From Treponema sp. (lineage in GTDB: Bacteria; Spirochaetota; Spirochaetia; Treponematales; Treponemataceae): 64,000 bases of DNA. Below the pieces are notes generated by a model. That model was not told where the DNA came from, did no database searches, and worked only from the letters and a program-made list of their open reading frames with translations. The position numbers and the translations under genes were made by a program. Below, piece by piece: positions 43,049-52,302 of the stretch (positions are counted from its first letter, which is position 1; every line of letters starts with the position of its first letter). The DNA lies in assembly GCA_022510925.1 (NCBI GenBank), contig JAFLSO010000001.1:186001-250000 (forward strand), written 5' to 3'.

Positions 43049-44452
43049 ATGAAGAGAAATAAGGGAGCCGGAAGAATTTTATGCGCGGCGTGCGCTCTGA
43101 TTGCGTCAGCGGCGGTCGTCTCATGCGCCAGTACGTATGCGGGCAGCATTGCGGGGAATCCCTTCACGCCTGAGAGTTTCGTGGAGGAGCTGCAGGCCGC
43201 CCTTGAGACAGGAACCGCGCAGGATGCGCTCTCTCTGTACGGCAAAGTCCCGGAGAGATACGCTGACGATTTTGACCTGCTCTTTATAAAGGCATCCCTT
43301 CTGTTCAGCGCGGGGCAGTATCAGGAAAGCAGGGAGCTGTGCGATGAGCTGCAGAAAAGGGACCCGGACAACTCAAGCCTTCTGGAGCTCAGGGCTATGC
43401 TTGCGCGCGCGTCAGGGAACAACGCAGAGCGTCTCTCACGGCTGAAGGAAATCCTTGCCAAGGACAAGCATAACGCCATGGCTAACATAGAGCTCGCCCA
43501 GGATGCCGCCGTCAAGCGGAACTATAAGCTCGCTCGCCAGTACTATGCGCTCGCACTGGAGGGGGAGCCCGGGAACGAGGACGCGCTGTTCGGCATGGGG
43601 CAGGCCGACTATTTTATGGAGAATGACGACAGGGCAAAAAAAGAGTTCAATCAGATTCTGGAGAGAAATCCTAAGTATGCGCCCGCATGGTTCTATCTGG
43701 CCAAGCTCGCTGACGCCGAGAACGAGCGCTTCATGGCGGTAAAGTACGCGAGCAGGGCAGTGGAGCTGGACCCCGGTAACTATGACTATCTGGTGGACCT
43801 GGGAATTTACGAGAGGGCCATGGGACATTTCAAAGAGGCGCTTGAGGCGTGGACAAAGGCCATCTCCATACAGCCCGACTATTTCCTTGCATACGAGTAC
43901 AGGGCCAGCCTTAACGATGAGGAGGGGAATTTCCCTGACGCGCTCTCCGACTATCAGAAAGTGGTGGAGCTTAATCCCGACTATTACTACGCATACGAGA
44001 GCATGGGCGTGCTTGCGGTGCATGAGCGGAAATGGGCCACCGCGGGCGCCGCGTTCATGAAATGCTACAACTATAACAAGACGAACATCTCCTATCCGCT
44101 CATGGTAACTTACTGCTACTACATGCTTAAGAATGATGTGGAGGCCAAGAAATTCAGCGACAGCGTCCTGCGCAAAATGGACCGCAACTCCATGGATTAC
44201 GCCATGCTGCGCGCGTGGCACGATAAGGCCGGTGAAAAGCCCCTTCCGCAGAGAATCTCCCGCCTTACCAACAGCAACGAGCGGGGAAAGATGTATTTCT
44301 ATCTGGCGCTGTTCTATGACATGATGGGCTCAAGCTCTCTGGCGAATGAATTTTACTCTAAGGTCATAGCGCTGAACAGCCCCATGTTCTTTGAGTTCCG
44401 CATAGCAGAATGGAATTTTAAAAAGGTGGACGATGAAGATGTTTTCAAATGA
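43049..44452 (+). CDS. TPR-repeat lipoprotein
   Basis: 467 aa. Signal peptide with lipobox VVSCAS (Cys about 26), then at least eight tetratricopeptide-type helix pairs through the chain, clearest at NEDALFGMGQADYFMENDDRAKKEFNQILERNPKYA, APAWFYLAKLADAENERFMAVKYASRAVELDPGNY and YYAYESMGVLAVHERKWATAGAAFMKCYNY. An outer or inner-membrane scaffold facing the periplasm is likely. AGGGAGAAAG precedes the ATG. It overlaps the TraB gene by 20 bp. Confidence 0.88.
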   Translation: MKRNKGAGRILCAACALIASAAVVSCASTYAGSIAGNPFTPESFVEELQAALETGTAQDALSLYGKVPERYADDFDLLFIKASLLFSAGQYQESRELCDELQKRDPDNSSLLELRAMLARASGNNAERLSRLKEILAKDKHNAMANIELAQDAAVKRNYKLARQYYALALEGEPGNEDALFGMGQADYFMENDDRAKKEFNQILERNPKYAPAWFYLAKLADAENERFMAVKYASRAVELDPGNYDYLVDLGIYERAMGHFKEALEAWTKAISIQPDYFLAYEYRASLNDEEGNFPDALSDYQKVVELNPDYYYAYESMGVLAVHERKWATAGAAFMKCYNYNKTNISYPLMVTYCYYMLKNDVEAKKFSDSVLRKMDRNSMDYAMLRAWHDKAGEKPLPQRISRLTNSNERGKMYFYLALFYDMMGSSSLANEFYSKVIALNSPMFFEFRIAEWNFKKVDDEDVFK

Positions 44453-45779
44453 TGATGTTGCGGCGGACAATTCCGCGTGCGGTGAATCCGTTCCTGTGAG
44501 CGAGGAGTGCGCCGGTGATGGCTCTTTTTCTGAGACGGAGATGAATGCTTCTGATGCTGGCGGACAGGATTCCTCCACGCAGAGGCATCTGCTTCTTGCG
44601 GGGCGCAGCATAATCCTTGTGGGAACGGCCCATGTCTCCGCCAAAAGCATAGAGGAAGTGGAGTCCGCCATATCCCGGGAAAGGCCCGACACCGTGGCCA
44701 TAGAGTTGGACCAGAAACGGCTTGAGAGCATGAGGGATCCTGAGAGCTGGCGCAAGATGGATATAATCAGCGTCCTTAAAAAGAAGCAGGGATTCCTTAT
44801 GCTTGCGAATCTGGTTCTGGCATCATACCAGAAACGCATGGGAAGCGGCGCGGACGTGACTCCCGGGGCGGAGATGGCCGCGGCGGTCAGATGCGCACAG
44901 TCCCTGGGAATTCCTTGCAGCATGGTGGACCGTCCCATAGCGGTGACTTTACGCCGCGCGTGGGCAAAGAATTCCCTGTGGGGAAAATGCAAGCTTCTCT
45001 CCGCGCTGCTCGCCAGCGCGTTCAGCAAGGAGCAGCCCGATCAGGAGGAGATAGAGAACCTTAAGCGGCAGAGCGAGATGGACTCCATGATGGAGGAGCT
45101 CTCCGACTATCTGCCCGCCGTAAAGGAAGTCCTCATAGATGAGCGTGATTTTTATCTGGCGAGCAATATATGGCAGTGCGGAGGAGACAAGATACTCGCT
45201 GTCCTGGGAGCGGGGCATCTGCCCGGAGTCCAGGCGCATCTGGAGAGGCTTGCCGCCGGCACGGAGAGCGCTGACTGCTCAGGAATAAGCGGCGTTCCCG
45301 CTAAGAGCATAGGCTCTAAAATCGCCGCGTGGATAATTCCTGTCCTTATAGTCGCGCTTATAGTGATGGGATTTGTTTACGGAGGAATTCAGGCGGGAAA
45401 GGAGATGCTGGGCGCATGGTTCCTCTGGAACGGAATACTTGCGGGGCTTGGTGCGGTCATTGCGGGCGGGCATCCGCTTACGGTTCTGGTCTCCGTTCTG
45501 GGCGCGCCGTTCACGTCACTGTGCCCGTTTGTGGGAATAGGCATAGCGTCTGGAATAGTGCAGGCCCTGGTGCATAAGCCCACTGTCTCTGACATGGAGA
45601 GGCTCTCGCAGGATGCCGCCGGGCTTAAATTTTATAAGAACAGAATTCTCCGCGTCCTTCTTGTATTCACCCTCTCGTCCATAGGAAGCTCTCTGGGAAC
45701 GTTCGTGGCGGGAGCAAGTTTCGTAAGGACCATAAGCGGATTCTTTGATAATATCCTGCAGGGCTTTGTGAAAGGATAG
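44433..45779 (+). CDS. TraB/PrgY-family membrane protein
   Basis: 448 aa. After a Ser/Asp-rich N-terminus of about 50 residues, the TraB domain shows LVGTAHVSAKSIEEVESAI near residue 63, VAIELDQKRLESM, GIPCSMVDRPIAVTLRRAW, and AVLGAGHLPGVQAHL, the GxxH and GAGH motifs of this putative metalloprotease-like family. Four to five C-terminal membrane helices follow. PrgY lowers peptide pheromone levels in enterococci; here the substrate is unknown. AGGTGG precedes the ATG. Second of three overlapping or adjoining genes. Confidence 0.88.
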   Translation: MKMFSNDDVAADNSACGESVPVSEECAGDGSFSETEMNASDAGGQDSSTQRHLLLAGRSIILVGTAHVSAKSIEEVESAISRERPDTVAIELDQKRLESMRDPESWRKMDIISVLKKKQGFLMLANLVLASYQKRMGSGADVTPGAEMAAAVRCAQSLGIPCSMVDRPIAVTLRRAWAKNSLWGKCKLLSALLASAFSKEQPDQEEIENLKRQSEMDSMMEELSDYLPAVKEVLIDERDFYLASNIWQCGGDKILAVLGAGHLPGVQAHLERLAAGTESADCSGISGVPAKSIGSKIAAWIIPVLIVALIVMGFVYGGIQAGKEMLGAWFLWNGILAGLGAVIAGGHPLTVLVSVLGAPFTSLCPFVGIGIASGIVQALVHKPTVSDMERLSQDAAGLKFYKNRILRVLLVFTLSSIGSSLGTFVAGASFVRTISGFFDNILQGFVKG

Positions 45780-45782
45780 CCT

Positions 45783-46970
45783 ATGATTTTTAGCGCAGTG
45801 CTGTCCAGACCGCGCAAGGATGCGGAGCGGATTTTAGGGCGCGCCTACGTTCGTGTGCGCATCTGGCGGAATGCAGGAGCGTCGCTAAATACGGCGCCTG
45901 AATACAGCGCGGAATTCTTTACGCGGACGCAGAGTTTCCGTCGCGGCATGACGGCGTCCGAGGCGGATGATTTTATAAATCGGAATGCGGGAACTGTTTT
46001 CAGGAACGCACTTGTGCGGACTGAGGACAAGGAGCTCACGTATCTTTCGAACCGTCACGGCGAGGTAAAAATTCTGGAGAGGAAGATAAAGGGCGCATGC
46101 TCAGTGCAGAATTCAAATAATCTTTCGGGGCACAACCGCACTAAAAATTATATTCTTAAAGAGGGCGAGCCCGTCAGTTTTCTGGTGCGGCTCGGCGTTA
46201 TGACGCAGGACGGAAAAGTCACCGCAAAGAGATATGACAAATTCAGGCAGATAAACAGATTCCTTGAATACGTTGCGGACATCCTTCCTTCCGTGCAAAA
46301 AATGCAGGACTTCACGGAGGAGAATCCTCTGCGCGTCCTGGACTTCGGCTCGGGGAAATCATATCTCACGTTCGCGCTTTATCATTATCTGCGCTACGAG
46401 AAAAAAATTCCTGTGCATATAACGGGGCTTGACCTAAAGGAGGATGTGATAGCGGACTGCTCCAAGCTCGCCAAGGACTGCGGCTATGACGGGCTTGATT
46501 TTGAGATGGGGAACATAGCGGACTATGACGGGACTGAGCGCCCCCACATAGTGGTCACGCTTCATGCCTGCGATACCGCCACAGATTTTGCGCTGGACTA
46601 TGCGGTAAGGATGGGAGCGCTCGCGATACTCTGCGTGCCATGCTGCCAGCATCAGGTCAACGCATGGCTCTCGTCAAAGGACAGCTCCGCCGGAGTGCCG
46701 GAGGAATTCAAGCCGCTTCTGCGCTACGGGATTATCCGCGACCGTTTCTCCGCCCTGGTGACGGACGCCGTAAGAGCGGAGCTTTTGGAGTCGCGGGGAT
46801 ATGATGTGCAGGTGCTGGAGTTCATAGATATGGCGCACACGCCCAAGAACATTATGCTCCGCGCGGTAAGAAAAACAGGCGGCGCCGTCAAGGAGACAAA
46901 ACCCTCCGCGCTTACCGCCGCTCTGGGAGTCACCGTTGAGCTGCAGTCACTCTTTGCGGGAGAAGCCTAG
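45783..46970 (+). CDS. Class I SAM-dependent methyltransferase (Methyltransf_32 type)
   Basis: 395 aa. The N-terminal 165 residues are a substrate-recognition region rich in Arg/Lys/Asn (LSNRHGEVKILERKIKGACSVQNSNNLSGHNRTKNYIL). The Rossmann core has LDFGSGKSYLTFALYHYL (motif I, near 180), ITGLDLKEDVIADCSKLA, VTLHACDTATDFAL and VPCCQHQVN, the CCQH block of the family. Target probably RNA or protein, unknown. Starts 3 bp after traB with AAAGGA. Confidence 0.85.
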   Translation: MIFSAVLSRPRKDAERILGRAYVRVRIWRNAGASLNTAPEYSAEFFTRTQSFRRGMTASEADDFINRNAGTVFRNALVRTEDKELTYLSNRHGEVKILERKIKGACSVQNSNNLSGHNRTKNYILKEGEPVSFLVRLGVMTQDGKVTAKRYDKFRQINRFLEYVADILPSVQKMQDFTEENPLRVLDFGSGKSYLTFALYHYLRYEKKIPVHITGLDLKEDVIADCSKLAKDCGYDGLDFEMGNIADYDGTERPHIVVTLHACDTATDFALDYAVRMGALAILCVPCCQHQVNAWLSSKDSSAGVPEEFKPLLRYGIIRDRFSALVTDAVRAELLESRGYDVQVLEFIDMAHTPKNIMLRAVRKTGGAVKETKPSALTAALGVTVELQSLFAGEA

Positions 46971-47041
46971 GTTCCGTTCCAGGCATCTTCCGCGCAAAAG
47001 GAGACATGCGTATAAAGAGAGACGTTGTGGCGGGTCAGTGC

Positions 47042-48805
47042 CTAGCGCACGAGCTTTCTGTATATCGTTTTGTGCGGATGATCCTCGTCTATGCCAAGCT
47101 CTTTTTTGCGCCACTCCGCGTACTCGCTCCAGTTGCCCTCAAACCATTTGACCTCGCTGTTGTTCTCGAACGCCAGAATGTGAGTGCATATCCTGTCCAG
47201 GAAATACCGGTCGTGGCTTATGACCATCACTACGCCCGCGAATTCGTTTATGGCCTCCTCAAGGCTGCGCGTGGTTGTTATGTCCAGGTCGTTAGTGGGC
47301 TCGTCCAGAAGAAGGACGTTCCCCGCCTCCTTGAACATCATGCCCATGTTGAGCCTGTTTTTCTCACCTCCAGAGAGCACGCTGATTTTTTTGTTCTGCT
47401 CCGCGCTGGAGAAGTTGAACCATGAGCAGTACGCGTGTGCGTTCACCTCGCGCACCGCTCCGTTAAGGGGCCGGCCTTTCTCGTCAACCGCGCCCAGTTT
47501 TATCATGTCCGCGCCGCCTGAGAGCGTCTCGTAAACGGTCTTGTTTGGATCAAGCTTGCTCCGCATTTGGTCCACGTACACAAGCTTCACTGTCTCGCCG
47601 ATTTTTATGTTCCCGCTGTCCGCCTTTTCCTGTCCCATGGTCCCGTCCGGCATCTCCACTTTCTGCCCTGCCGCGCTTGCAAGCATTTTGAACAGAGTGG
47701 TTTTGCCCGCGCCGTTCGGTCCCACTATTCCCACGACCGCGCCTGCCGGAATATGAAAGTCCAAATCCTCGAACAGAACCCTGTCATCAAAGCTCTTGGT
47801 CAGTTTCTCCGCGTCTATCACGACGTTTCCGAGCCTGGGCCCCGCGGGAATGCTTATCTGGCTGTCCTTAAGCTGCACGCGCTTGCTTTCCTCCGCCAGA
47901 AGCTGCTCGTATTTTGTGATGTGCTCCTTATGCTTTGCCTGACGTCCTTTGGCTCCCGCGTGAATCCACTCCAGCTCCTCCTGCATCTGCCTCTGCCGCA
48001 CGGACGCCTGCTTCTCCTCCAGCGCGAGACGTTTTTGCTTTGCCTCAAGCCACTCGCTGTAGTTGCCTTTGAACGGATACCCCTCGCCCCTGTCCATCTC
48101 CAGAATCCAGCCCGCAACGTTGTCAAGGAAATAGCGGTCGTGTGTGATTGCGATTATAGTGCCTGAGTAATTCTGCAGATGACGCTCAAGCCATGCCACG
48201 GTCTCCGCGTCCAGATGGTTAGTCGGCTCGTCAAGCAGAAGAATGTCCGGCTGCTGAAGAAGAAGACGGCACAGTGCCACGCGCCGCCTCTCTCCGCCGG
48301 ACAGGACGTCCACCACCTGATCCGGCGGAGGGCATCTCAGGGCATCCATGGCTAGCTCCAGGTTAGCGTCCAGATTCCATGCGTCACACGCATCCAGCTT
48401 CTCCTGCAACTCCGCCTGCCGCGCGCACAGCTTGTCAAAGTCAGCGTCGGGGTCTCCGAACGCCTCGTTCACTTTGTCGAACTCCTCAAGCAAATCAGTT
48501 ATGGGCCTCACGCCTTCCTTTACTATCTCAATCACGGTCTTCCCCGCCTCCAGCTGTGGCTCCTGCTCCAGATAGCCCATGCTGTAGCCGTCGCTCAGAT
48601 GTGTCTCGCCCACGTAGTCCTTGTCCAGCCCTGCGAAGATTTTAAATAGAGAGGATTTTCCTGCTCCGTTCTCGCCTATGACTCCTATTTTGGCGCCGTA
48701 ATAATATGAGATGCTTATGTCCTTTAGGACGACTTTAGTTCCGTAGCTGCGGGAAACGCGGTCCATTGTGTAAATGATTTTTTTGTCATCGAAAGTTTTT
48801 GCCAT
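47042..48805 (-). CDS. ettA: Energy-dependent translational throttle-like ABC-F protein
   Basis: 587 aa with two ATPase domains: Walker A GENGAGKSS near residue 45 and GPNGAGKTT near 348, signatures DVLSGGERRRVALCR and SVLSGGEKNRLNM, Walker B ILLLDEPTNHLD and VLLLDEPTNDLD, and the linker between them with IHAGAKGRQAKHKEHITKYEQLL that contacts P-site tRNA. No membrane domain. EttA gates the first translation cycle according to ATP/ADP. ATG 48805 follows GGAGCAGAAA; the frame is open to 48862 but the SD fits this start. Promoter TTGTAA-17-TATACT at 48883-48911. Confidence 0.93.
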   Translation of the reverse strand: MAKTFDDKKIIYTMDRVSRSYGTKVVLKDISISYYYGAKIGVIGENGAGKSSLFKIFAGLDKDYVGETHLSDGYSMGYLEQEPQLEAGKTVIEIVKEGVRPITDLLEEFDKVNEAFGDPDADFDKLCARQAELQEKLDACDAWNLDANLELAMDALRCPPPDQVVDVLSGGERRRVALCRLLLQQPDILLLDEPTNHLDAETVAWLERHLQNYSGTIIAITHDRYFLDNVAGWILEMDRGEGYPFKGNYSEWLEAKQKRLALEEKQASVRQRQMQEELEWIHAGAKGRQAKHKEHITKYEQLLAEESKRVQLKDSQISIPAGPRLGNVVIDAEKLTKSFDDRVLFEDLDFHIPAGAVVGIVGPNGAGKTTLFKMLASAAGQKVEMPDGTMGQEKADSGNIKIGETVKLVYVDQMRSKLDPNKTVYETLSGGADMIKLGAVDEKGRPLNGAVREVNAHAYCSWFNFSSAEQNKKISVLSGGEKNRLNMGMMFKEAGNVLLLDEPTNDLDITTTRSLEEAINEFAGVVMVISHDRYFLDRICTHILAFENNSEVKWFEGNWSEYAEWRKKELGIDEDHPHKTIYRKLVR

Positions 48806-48845
48806 TTTCTGCTCCGTTTGTGAAATTGGATTTTGACGGTTATGT

Positions 48846-48864
48846 TTGTGACATAAAATCACAC
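48846..48864 (-). promoter_or_regulatory. Inverted repeat in the ettA leader
   Basis: TTGTGA-N7-TCACAC (plus-strand reading) in the predicted 71-nt ettA leader. Resembles a Rex or CRP-like site but the spacer is one base too long for Rex. Confidence 0.35.
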
Positions 48865-48882
48865 GCCCGAATTCCTGCGACT

Positions 48883-48911
48883 AGTATATTGAAGAACGCG
48901 GAACTTTACAA
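48883..48911 (-). promoter_or_regulatory. Sigma-70 promoter of ettA
   Basis: TTGTAA (48906-48911), 17-bp spacer, TATACT (48883-48888). Confidence 0.65.
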
Positions 48912-48931
48912 CAGCGCGGCGGCAAAACAGA

Positions 48932-48960
48932 TTGCACCAAAGCGCTCCGTGTGGTATTCT
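48932..48960 (+). promoter_or_regulatory. Sigma-70 promoter, near-leaderless geometry
   Basis: TTGCAC (48932-48937), 17-bp spacer, TATTCT (48955-48960); predicted start 48967, three bases before ATG 48970. Divergent from the ettA promoter. Confidence 0.7.
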
Positions 48961-48969
48961 TTCGCCGTT

Positions 48970-49689
48970 ATGGGTAGAGAGCGTTTTCTTAGGAATTTCA
49001 TAGTGCCGCATTTCTGGGCAAAGTTGTGCATAGTGTTCATCGCTATTTTTCTGATGGGATTTTTCCTTTCGTTTCTGATTGCCGTTAACTGGGGCACGGA
49101 TCCATACAGCTTCATGAACATAAACATCGCCAGCAGGCTGGGCTGGACTCTGGGCAACTGGCAGCTTCTTCTTAATGCCGTCATGTTCGTTCTGCTGGTG
49201 GTTTTTAACCGCAGGCTCATAGGTTTCGGAACTCTGTTTAACATGGTCATGATAGGCTACACCGCGGATTTTTTCACCTGGCTTTGGAGACAGGCGGGGC
49301 TTTATTCCGTCATGGAGGGCTCGTTCGTCATACGCCTTTGCGTCTTCATTGGAGCCATGATATGCTTCGTACTGGTGGCGGCGGTTTACATGAACGCGGA
49401 CATGGGGCTGTCTCCTTATGACGGCACCATAACGCTCATATCGCAGAGGCTTCCCGCGCTGCCTTTTTTTGTCCTCAGAATGTGCTATGATTTTCTTGCG
49501 GTGGCGGTGGGATTCTTTGCCACGTTCCGCACAGAGCAGGGCACCCAGGGCAGCATGACAGGCGCTGTGGTGATGGCGGTGTTCCTGGGCCCGGTTATAA
49601 CGTGCGTGGGAAAATTCATGCGTAAAAGAATCCCCGTCTTTAATTCAGAAGACGTGAAGACTTCCCCGTCAGAAGAATCCGAAGGCTGA
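48970..49689 (+). CDS. YczE/YitT-like integral membrane protein
   Basis: 239 aa with five to six membrane helices. Features of the YczE/YyaS group: FLSFLIAVNWGTDPYSFMNINIASRLGWTLGNWQLLLNAVMFVLLVVFNRRLIGFGTLFNMVMIGYTADF (a GTDP-type glycine/aspartate turn) and MNADMGLSPYDGTITLISQ (repeat of the same fold). Function unknown. The frame is open from 48799, but that part overlaps the ettA start; ATG 48970 is next to the predicted transcript start and has no Shine-Dalgarno. Confidence 0.8.
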   Translation: MGRERFLRNFIVPHFWAKLCIVFIAIFLMGFFLSFLIAVNWGTDPYSFMNINIASRLGWTLGNWQLLLNAVMFVLLVVFNRRLIGFGTLFNMVMIGYTADFFTWLWRQAGLYSVMEGSFVIRLCVFIGAMICFVLVAAVYMNADMGLSPYDGTITLISQRLPALPFFVLRMCYDFLAVAVGFFATFRTEQGTQGSMTGAVVMAVFLGPVITCVGKFMRKRIPVFNSEDVKTSPSEESEG

Positions 49690-49855
49690 GCTTTATCCGG
49701 CCGCATATTTCACGTAGATAAATGTTAGGCACGTAGATTGCCTGAACGCGCGGGTGAATGCCGTGAACTTCCGTGAGGCCGGGCCGCCTTGCACATTAAA
49801 GTCGCTGCCACGGTCTTTAAAGTCTTTCCCGCTCCCTGCATGAGCGTGAATTTTC

Positions 49856-49884
49856 TTTACCATAAAAATATTCTGCGCTATACT
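49856..49884 (+). promoter_or_regulatory. Promoter of the CsgG-like lipoprotein gene, leaderless geometry
   Basis: TTTACC (49856-49861), 17-bp spacer, TATACT (49879-49884); predicted +1 is 49891, the first base of an in-frame GTG. In the gap 49690-49855 I see only a 9-bp direct repeat CACGTAGAT (49711 and 49730). Confidence 0.55.
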
Positions 49885-49890
49885 GGGCTT

Positions 49891-50931
49891 GTGAGGTGCA
49901 GATTGAGACTTAGGAATTCATGTGCCGTGATGGTTATCCCCACGCTGCTTTTCTTTGCGTCCTGCGGGATGTTTTTCTCGTGCGCATCGAATCTCAGGAC
50001 GAGCGTTACCCGGCCCGCGCAGTTTGACCTTAAGGGCGCGGATACCATAGCGGTGCTTCCTTTCAGAACCTCGGGAGCATATAACATTGACTCGAACGGA
50101 TTTCTCATAAGCGACATCATTTATTTTATGAGCGCGGTGAACCAGCACGCGGAGCCGGCGGAAAAAGAGATTGCAAGTTATCTGACTAAAAGCCTTGTCA
50201 GCGAGCTTTCCGGATCTGACTATCTTACTCTGGTGGGATCCGCCAAAGTGGAGCAGGCGCTCAGGGCGGCTAAAGTTCCTCCCGTGGACGCGTACATAAC
50301 AGGAGAGATAACTCGTTTCAGCCACCGCACCACTGAGGACATAGAGACCAAGGAAGTGGAGGAGGGCAAGTTCAAAGTGATAGTCCGTTACAGGCGCACG
50401 GTGGACCTGGAGGTGCTGTATCAGATAATAGACTCCAGGACGAACAAAGTCCTTGCCTCCAGGACCAGAAGCTGCCACGGCTCATCATTGCGTGAGCGGC
50501 ACAAGTCCAGCCTGCCTTCCCCGCTGTCAATCATCAGGGCGGATTTGGACGATATGGTGAGCGGCATGATAAAAGAGATGCAGCCTTACGAGGAGTATGT
50601 GAGCATAAAATTCCTGGGCGGAAATTCCAGGGACGTAAGGATGAGGCTTGCAAAAGAATATGTGCGCTTGGAGGAGCTGGGGCAGGCGCTGGAATTGTAT
50701 GAGCTGGTTTACGATGAGCAGGGGATTTTTGAGGCCGGATACAACGCCGCGCTCATTTATCAGGCCAGGGGTGAGCTTTACACCGCCAGGGAGAGAATGA
50801 GCGGCCTTTTTGATGTGACCGGAGACAGGCGCGCGTCCAGGGCGCTCTCAAATCTGGAGTATGAGATAGCGCAGTCGGAGCGCCTGAGCAGGCAAATACG
50901 CAGCCAGGAGATAAGGCACAGTGAGAAGTGA
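49891..50931 (+). CDS. CsgG-like lipoprotein with helical C-terminal repeat region
   Basis: 346 aa from GTG 49891. This start gives a basic n-region (RCRLRLR), a hydrophobic core and a lipobox MFFSCAS (Cys about 31), an ideal lipoprotein signal. The next domain has DTIAVLPFRTSGAYN, ASYLTKSLVSELSGSDYLTLVGSAKVEQAL, VDAYITGEITRFSHRT and VDLEVLYQIIDSRTNKVLASR, the pattern of CsgG-like or DUF6340 periplasmic proteins. The C-terminal 110 residues look like two TPR-type helix pairs (RLEELGQALELYELVYDEQGIFEAGYNAALIYQARGE). ATG 49930 is an alternative start. It overlaps the next gene by 11 bp. Confidence 0.75.
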   Translation: MRCRLRLRNSCAVMVIPTLLFFASCGMFFSCASNLRTSVTRPAQFDLKGADTIAVLPFRTSGAYNIDSNGFLISDIIYFMSAVNQHAEPAEKEIASYLTKSLVSELSGSDYLTLVGSAKVEQALRAAKVPPVDAYITGEITRFSHRTTEDIETKEVEEGKFKVIVRYRRTVDLEVLYQIIDSRTNKVLASRTRSCHGSSLRERHKSSLPSPLSIIRADLDDMVSGMIKEMQPYEEYVSIKFLGGNSRDVRMRLAKEYVRLEELGQALELYELVYDEQGIFEAGYNAALIYQARGELYTARERMSGLFDVTGDRRASRALSNLEYEIAQSERLSRQIRSQEIRHSEK

Positions 50932-51481
50932 AAGGCTTGCCGTTATTTTCCCGGGATTGGGCTACACCCATGAGAGGCCGCTTCTGTATTACGCCGCGAA
51001 TATGGCCAGGTCCATGGGATATTCCGTTGTGAGCGTGGCATACGGGAATCTCCCGCGCATAGACAGGGCATCCCCCGGGTCCGTGGACCGTGCGCTTGAT
51101 GCCGCCCTGGAGCAGGCGGAGCGTGCCTTACCGTCCATGAATTTAAATTCATATAAAGACATACTGTGCGTTTCAAAAAGCCTTGGAACTGCGGTTTCAT
51201 CCGCGCTTTCGTGCAGGCATGGGATTAAGGCGTCCCACATTTTCTTTACGCCGCTTAAGCGCACGTTCGGTTTTCCTGTGGAAAAGGCGCTCGCGTTCCA
51301 CGGCACCAAGGACCAGTGGTTCGACTTTAAAGAGTGCCGTGCCGCATGCAGGGAGGCGGACATTCCGCTGCACGCGGTGGAGGGCGCGGACCATTCCCTG
51401 GAGACAGGCGATGTCCTCAGGGATGTCTCAAACATTCATGAGATTATGGAGATAGCCTTAGGCTTCATGGCGTCGCTGTGA
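50921..51481 (+). CDS. Small alpha/beta-hydrolase-like protein
   Basis: 186 aa from GTG 50921. VIFPGLGYTHERPLLYYAANMARSMGYSVVSVAYGN is the N-terminal alpha/beta-hydrolase core, SKSLGTAVSSAL is the nucleophile elbow (Ser 87 region), LAFHGTKDQWFDF the acid loop and GADHSLE the His. A minimal esterase or hydrolase without lid; substrate unknown. AGGAGATAAGG precedes the GTG. It overlaps the lipoprotein gene, suggesting coupling, and converges with the next gene 10 bp away. Confidence 0.7.
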   Translation: MRSERLAVIFPGLGYTHERPLLYYAANMARSMGYSVVSVAYGNLPRIDRASPGSVDRALDAALEQAERALPSMNLNSYKDILCVSKSLGTAVSSALSCRHGIKASHIFFTPLKRTFGFPVEKALAFHGTKDQWFDFKECRAACREADIPLHAVEGADHSLETGDVLRDVSNIHEIMEIALGFMASL

Positions 51482-51491
51482 CAGCGGTCCT

Positions 51492-52250
51492 CTAATAATA
51501 AAGCTCGCTCTCAAAAGAAAGGCCCTGCTCTGTTCTTCCGAACACGGATATTTTTTTTGCCTCGTCATCAAAATACCCGAACACGGAAAGTTTCTCTCCC
51601 AGCATGGCCTCCTTGGAATAATTGATTTTAAAATCAGTGAAAACCTTCTGCTGGTACTGCTTTGGCAGCGCGTCCATTATGAACGCCCCGTAGCGGGAGT
51701 TGTTTGTGTGACCGTTTGCGTCTATGTCGCTGTAGCGGATTATGCGCTCGTCAATCAGCGTGGCGTCGTTCTTGGGGATTATTATTTTTCCCGGCTTAAG
51801 GCAGTCGTGCTCGCGCTGTATGTCCACCTGCGGCCGCAATGTGAATTTCTCCGTGGGAACAATCCTGCGCGCGGCGGGGTCCACTAAAAGCCATGAGCTT
51901 AGCCCGCTCACAAGACTGTCTCCGCTTTTGTTCTTGATTTCGTAGGCGCGCATAAGCTGGAACGCCTCGGGCTTCTCTTCCCATGTGGTGACGGTTATCT
52001 CCTCATTCTCAAGCGGCATCCTGTGGAACCTGAATGAGGCGCGGCTGACCAGTATATAGAATCCTTTCTCCACAAGATACGGCCTGCTCATTCCGCGCTG
52101 GCTGTAGTCCTCCACCGCTATGTCGCTGGTTATCCTTAAAAGCTCGTTTAGGCTGAGCCTGCCGTCGGACGTGCACTGGCTGAAATATATGTTTGTCTCA
52201 TTGTTGAATGTGTTTTTGTCCTCTTCGTGCCAAAGTCTGAAATCTTTCAT
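51492..52250 (-). CDS. Acyl-ACP thioesterase family protein
   Basis: 252 aa, two tandem hot-dog domains as in bacterial FatA/FatB-type thioesterases. N-terminal FYILVSRASFRFHRMPLENEEITVTTWEEKPEAFQLMRAYEIKNKSGDSLVSGLSSWLLVDPAARRIVP, and in the second half RYSDIDANGHTNNSRYGAFIMD, which carries the D-x-N-x-H catalytic arrangement. It releases fatty acids from acyl-ACP. The frame is open to 52487, but ATG 52250 is the exact predicted transcript start of TATACT (52257-52262) and the usual N-terminus. Confidence 0.85.
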   Translation of the reverse strand: MKDFRLWHEEDKNTFNNETNIYFSQCTSDGRLSLNELLRITSDIAVEDYSQRGMSRPYLVEKGFYILVSRASFRFHRMPLENEEITVTTWEEKPEAFQLMRAYEIKNKSGDSLVSGLSSWLLVDPAARRIVPTEKFTLRPQVDIQREHDCLKPGKIIIPKNDATLIDERIIRYSDIDANGHTNNSRYGAFIMDALPKQYQQKVFTDFKINYSKEAMLGEKLSVFGYFDDEAKKISVFGRTEQGLSFESELYY

Positions 52251-52256
52251 GCGGAA

Positions 52257-52262
52257 AGTATA
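52257..52262 (-). promoter_or_regulatory. -10 box of the thioesterase gene, leaderless geometry
   Basis: TATACT with predicted +1 at 52250, the A of the ATG. The -35 is poor and a T7 run lies in the spacer. Confidence 0.5.
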
Positions 52263-52302
52263 AACCAAAACAAAAAAATCCGCTATAGCCCTGATATGGT
52301 TG

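Noticed and set aside
48846-48864. Rex operator in the ettA leader
   Set aside because: TTGTGA and TCACAC are separated by seven bases, not six, and ettA is not a usual Rex target; kept only as an unassigned inverted repeat.
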